Below are positions 62,219 to 64,000 of a DNA stretch of 64,000 bases, piece after piece. Both the position numbers and the translations under genes were made by a program. Source of the stretch: Prosthecomicrobium sp. N25. GTDB lineage: Bacteria; Pseudomonadota; Alphaproteobacteria; Rhizobiales; Ancalomicrobiaceae. Position 1 is the stretch's first letter; each line of letters begins with the position of its first letter. Under the pieces are notes generated by a model. It saw nothing but the letters and a program-made list of their open reading frames with translations. It did not search any database and was not told the origin of the DNA. Location: contig NZ_JBBCAT010000001.1 of NCBI RefSeq assembly GCF_037203705.1, forward strand, positions 717,418-781,417, written 5' to 3'.

Positions 62219-63013
62219 ATGTCCGGGTACTTCGGAACAGAGGCGCAGCAGCGTCTACAGGCACTCGCGGAGCAGCGTAACGACATCATCAGCGCAACGC
62301 CCGGCGCTTGCCAGACCGCCCGCTTCATGAGTTGCGACGACTTGGACCGGTTCGGCTGGGACCGAATAGAAGCGTACCTCGACCAAGACGGCATCTGCGG
62401 GTTCCGCCTGCTCCCCGCCGATCGGGCCGAAGAGCTACGCTCACGGCTCGCCGCTCGCAATTTTCGCTTGGATACCTGGAACGTGTTTCTCGCCGACCGC
62501 GATGCCGCCCTGGCGGCCTCGGAGCCGATCGTCGCCCGCGGCCTGCCGGCGGGACTGGTCGACCTCGCGCGACCGACGGATCCTGAGGGCGAATACACGT
62601 CGCGCATCCAGGGCCTGATGGCCTCGGTGGGCGTCATGCCGTTCTCCGGCTCCTTCCTGGTCGGGGCGCTCGTCCCAGCGATAACGAGTGTCGTGGGTAC
62701 CGAGGACGGAGAGGTCGTGGCAACCGCGCACGGCAGCATGGGCCACAACGCCGAAAGTCGATACGCTCGCTATGCCTGGGGCGGGCTCGCCGCGGTGGAG
62801 CCGTCTCGCCGGGGCACCGGTCTGGGGACCCTGATCAACGCCCGGATGGTCCACAGCGTCTTTCACGAGCTCGGCGCCACCCATGTCCACGAGTTCGTCT
62901 CCGCCTCCAACATCCCGTCGCGGCGCATGGTCGAAGCCTGCGGCCTGCGGCACACCCCCGAGCTGGTCAGTGGGATCGCGGTGCCAAACGAGAGCGCCCG
63001 CTTCACGCGATGA
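62219..63013 (+). CDS. GNAT-family N-acetyltransferase
   Basis: 264 aa with a strong AAAGGAGG Shine-Dalgarno. The N-terminal ~120 residues (MSGYFGTEAQQRLQALAEQRND; FMSCDDLDRFGWDRIEAYL) form an extra domain. The GNAT fold spans about 125-260 with the acetyl-CoA pyrophosphate loop SRRGTGLGTLINA near 196-208 and a C-terminal GATHVHEFVSASNIPSRRMVEACGL. It should acetylate an unknown amine. A decayed paralogue lies at 13195-13650. Confidence 0.88.
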   Translation: MSGYFGTEAQQRLQALAEQRNDIISATPGACQTARFMSCDDLDRFGWDRIEAYLDQDGICGFRLLPADRAEELRSRLAARNFRLDTWNVFLADRDAALAASEPIVARGLPAGLVDLARPTDPEGEYTSRIQGLMASVGVMPFSGSFLVGALVPAITSVVGTEDGEVVATAHGSMGHNAESRYARYAWGGLAAVEPSRRGTGLGTLINARMVHSVFHELGATHVHEFVSASNIPSRRMVEACGLRHTPELVSGIAVPNESARFTR

Positions 63014-63165
63014 CCCGTGCGAACGCTTCGGCCCTCACAGACCGGGAAACGGATTGCCGGCGGCTCAGAACCAATCTCTCGGCGGCTGGGCCCCTCGCAC
63101 TGTCTCAGACAAGCTACGACTTGCCGCGCCTACGTGGGCCATCTTTATCCATCTCTTCTCACGCC

Positions 63166-63366
63166 CTACCCGTAAGCCTCCTCGTCCTCCGGCGCCCAGT
63201 TTTCCCGGTACCACTCCTCGTTCACCTACATGTACCATTCCGCGAGCTGCGGAAAGAACGCCGACGATGCCTTGGCAAAGTCGATCATCTCGGCCGGATC
63301 CGACCCGCCCTGCACATTGAGGTCGCGCCAGAAGCCGACAGGGCCGCCCGGGCACGACGCTGGCGA
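63166..63366 (-). pseudogene. Fragment of an unknown protein with an in-frame TAG
   Basis: The minus-strand frame reads GGPVGFWRDLNVQGGSDPAE, then MIDFAKASSAFFPQLAEWYM, a TAG stop, then NEEWYRENWAPEDEEAYG and a final stop. The text before and after the TAG looks like one continuous protein segment. No start codon or Shine-Dalgarno is present, since a TGA lies just before the fragment. It is probably a decayed gene tail. The family is not recognised. Confidence 0.45.
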
Positions 63367-63647
63367 TGAGGAGGATCAGCTACGGGAGAGGCGCGTCTTG
63401 ATGATCACAGAACTGGAACTCCGGACGTCGAAAAGAGCCGGGGTCGCAGAATTCGCTGCGCAACAGCCCCGATCGCGGCAAGCCCGGCTTGCGATCGCCC
63501 GCCCAACAGCTACAAACTAGACCTGACGAGGCGGTCATCTGGTGGATGTCGGATTAGCCACGTACCGATTGGCACCGCTAGTTGAGCCGTGACTTCCTCC
63601 TCGACGGCCTCATCAAATTGAGGCGACTTGACATAGGGGACTGCGGG
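63367..63647 (+). other. Intergenic stretch before the ABC substrate-binding gene
   Basis: 281 bases with no recognisable coding sequence. It presumably contains the promoter of the gene at 63648. The stretch 63014-63165 between the GNAT gene and the unknown fragment is likewise empty. Confidence 0.4.
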
Positions 63648-64000
63648 ATGCGGTTAGCCATTGCTTCTCTCTGCCTCTTCGTCTCGATGACGGGGCACGT
63701 AGCTGCCGACACATCGAACAAGAGCGCTCGAATAGGGATGCTGTGCCCTTCCAAGTGTGTCGGGGCTGGGTACGTGGTCTTTGACGAAGAATTACGCAAA
63801 TTGGGCTGGATCGAGGGCCGCAACCTAACAATCGAGCGAAGAGAAGCGGAAGGGCGGTACGAGCGTCTTCCGGGGCTAGCGGCAGAAATCGTCGGACTGA
63901 GACCGGACGTAATCGTAGGTCCGTCATCCACGGTAGCTCGGGCCGTGAAGGATGCGACATCAGAGATCCCGATCGTCTTTTCTTTCATCGCCGATCCTGT
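63648..64000 (+). CDS. ABC transporter substrate-binding protein (PF04392 type), partial
   Basis: Begins with MRLAIASLCLFVSMTGHVAA, a Sec signal peptide, and runs off the window end after about 117 codons. ARIGMLCPSKCVGAGYVVFDEELRKLGWIEGRNLTIERREAEGRYERLPGLAAEIVGLRPDVIVGPSS followed by AVKDATSEIPIVF is the standard start of the YnjB-unrelated PF04392 family of periplasmic binding proteins. These usually accompany an ABC permease and ATPase gene, expected beyond the window. The ligand is unknown; relatives are linked to amino acids, nucleosides or aromatic compounds. A Cys pair (CPSKC) near the N-terminus is unusual. Confidence 0.85.
   Translation, partial: MRLAIASLCLFVSMTGHVAADTSNKSARIGMLCPSKCVGAGYVVFDEELRKLGWIEGRNLTIERREAEGRYERLPGLAAEIVGLRPDVIVGPSSTVARAVKDATSEIPIVFSFIADP

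Noticed and set aside
1-64000. CRISPR arrays and rRNA genes
   Set aside because: No regularly spaced repeats or rRNA-like conserved stretches were seen on reading the window.

Overview
The window is 64 kb of high-GC bacterial DNA with codon use and gene families typical of an alphaproteobacterium. A Hyphomicrobiales member (Methylobacterium- or Bradyrhizobium-like) is most likely. That is inferred from the families seen: a WYL regulator beside RmuC, DUF2892, the secreted CCSG-type small protein, split YeeE/YedE sulfur transporters and a tRNA-Leu-type attachment core. No rRNA, complete tRNA or CRISPR array was found.

Layout. (1) 1-5.6 kb: an operon on + with the tail of an OmpR-type regulator, its histidine kinase, a His/Asp-rich exported protein, an exported DUF2271 protein with an FMN-attachment-like motif, a PepSY/flavodoxin/ferredoxin-reductase-like membrane flavoprotein, and ApbE. 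Together they look like a two-component-controlled extracytoplasmic flavinylation and electron-transfer system. (2) 5.8-13.7 kb: housekeeping and accessory genes: a CadC-like TPR regulator divergent from a cupin, a class A PBP with a degenerate nuclease-like tail, a nitronate monooxygenase, a deaminase, a small secreted protein and a GNAT pseudogene. (3) 13.8-16.3 kb: a eukaryotic-type protein kinase preceded by a CesT-like chaperone gene, the arrangement of a type III effector and its chaperone. (4) 16.6-24.5 kb: a MerR regulator, a DUF4258-like small protein, a TM0106-type RecB-nuclease/helicase, RmuC, and a divergent WYL regulator with a small partner. (5) 25-39.8 kb: two small secreted proteins downstream of two giant overlapping genes. 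The first giant gene encodes 2789 aa with a Tat-type signal and the second 1808 aa. I recognise no family for either, and this is the best candidate in the window for an undescribed system.

(6) 40.5-55.6 kb: a degraded IS5-type transposase lies just outside a roughly 14.3 kb genomic island. The island is bounded by identical 19-bp direct repeats (41272-41290 and 55593-55611) that match the 3' end of a tRNA-Leu. One repeat sits just upstream of a tyrosine integrase. The island is visibly less GC-rich and carries a broken RidA gene, an RTX protein, a serine resolvase with a res-like inverted repeat, an anchored thermonuclease, an unknown protein with an HFH motif, DUF2892, secreted and Sel1 proteins, a CdiA-CT-like toxin candidate, H-NS and a lone LysR-type HTH protein. 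(7) 55.8-64 kb: a zinc-ribbon-like protein, split YeeE/YedE transporters plus a frameshifted third copy, a DevBCA-like HlyD/FtsX/ABC exporter, an intact GNAT that is the paralogue of the 13 kb pseudogene, and the start of an ABC substrate-binding protein running off the end.

Many long open frames on the opposite strand of GC-rich genes are shadows and were left out. Start codons were moved inward where a Shine-Dalgarno sequence, signal peptide or overlap favoured it. Domain positions are approximate and all family assignments come from reading motifs, not from database searches.
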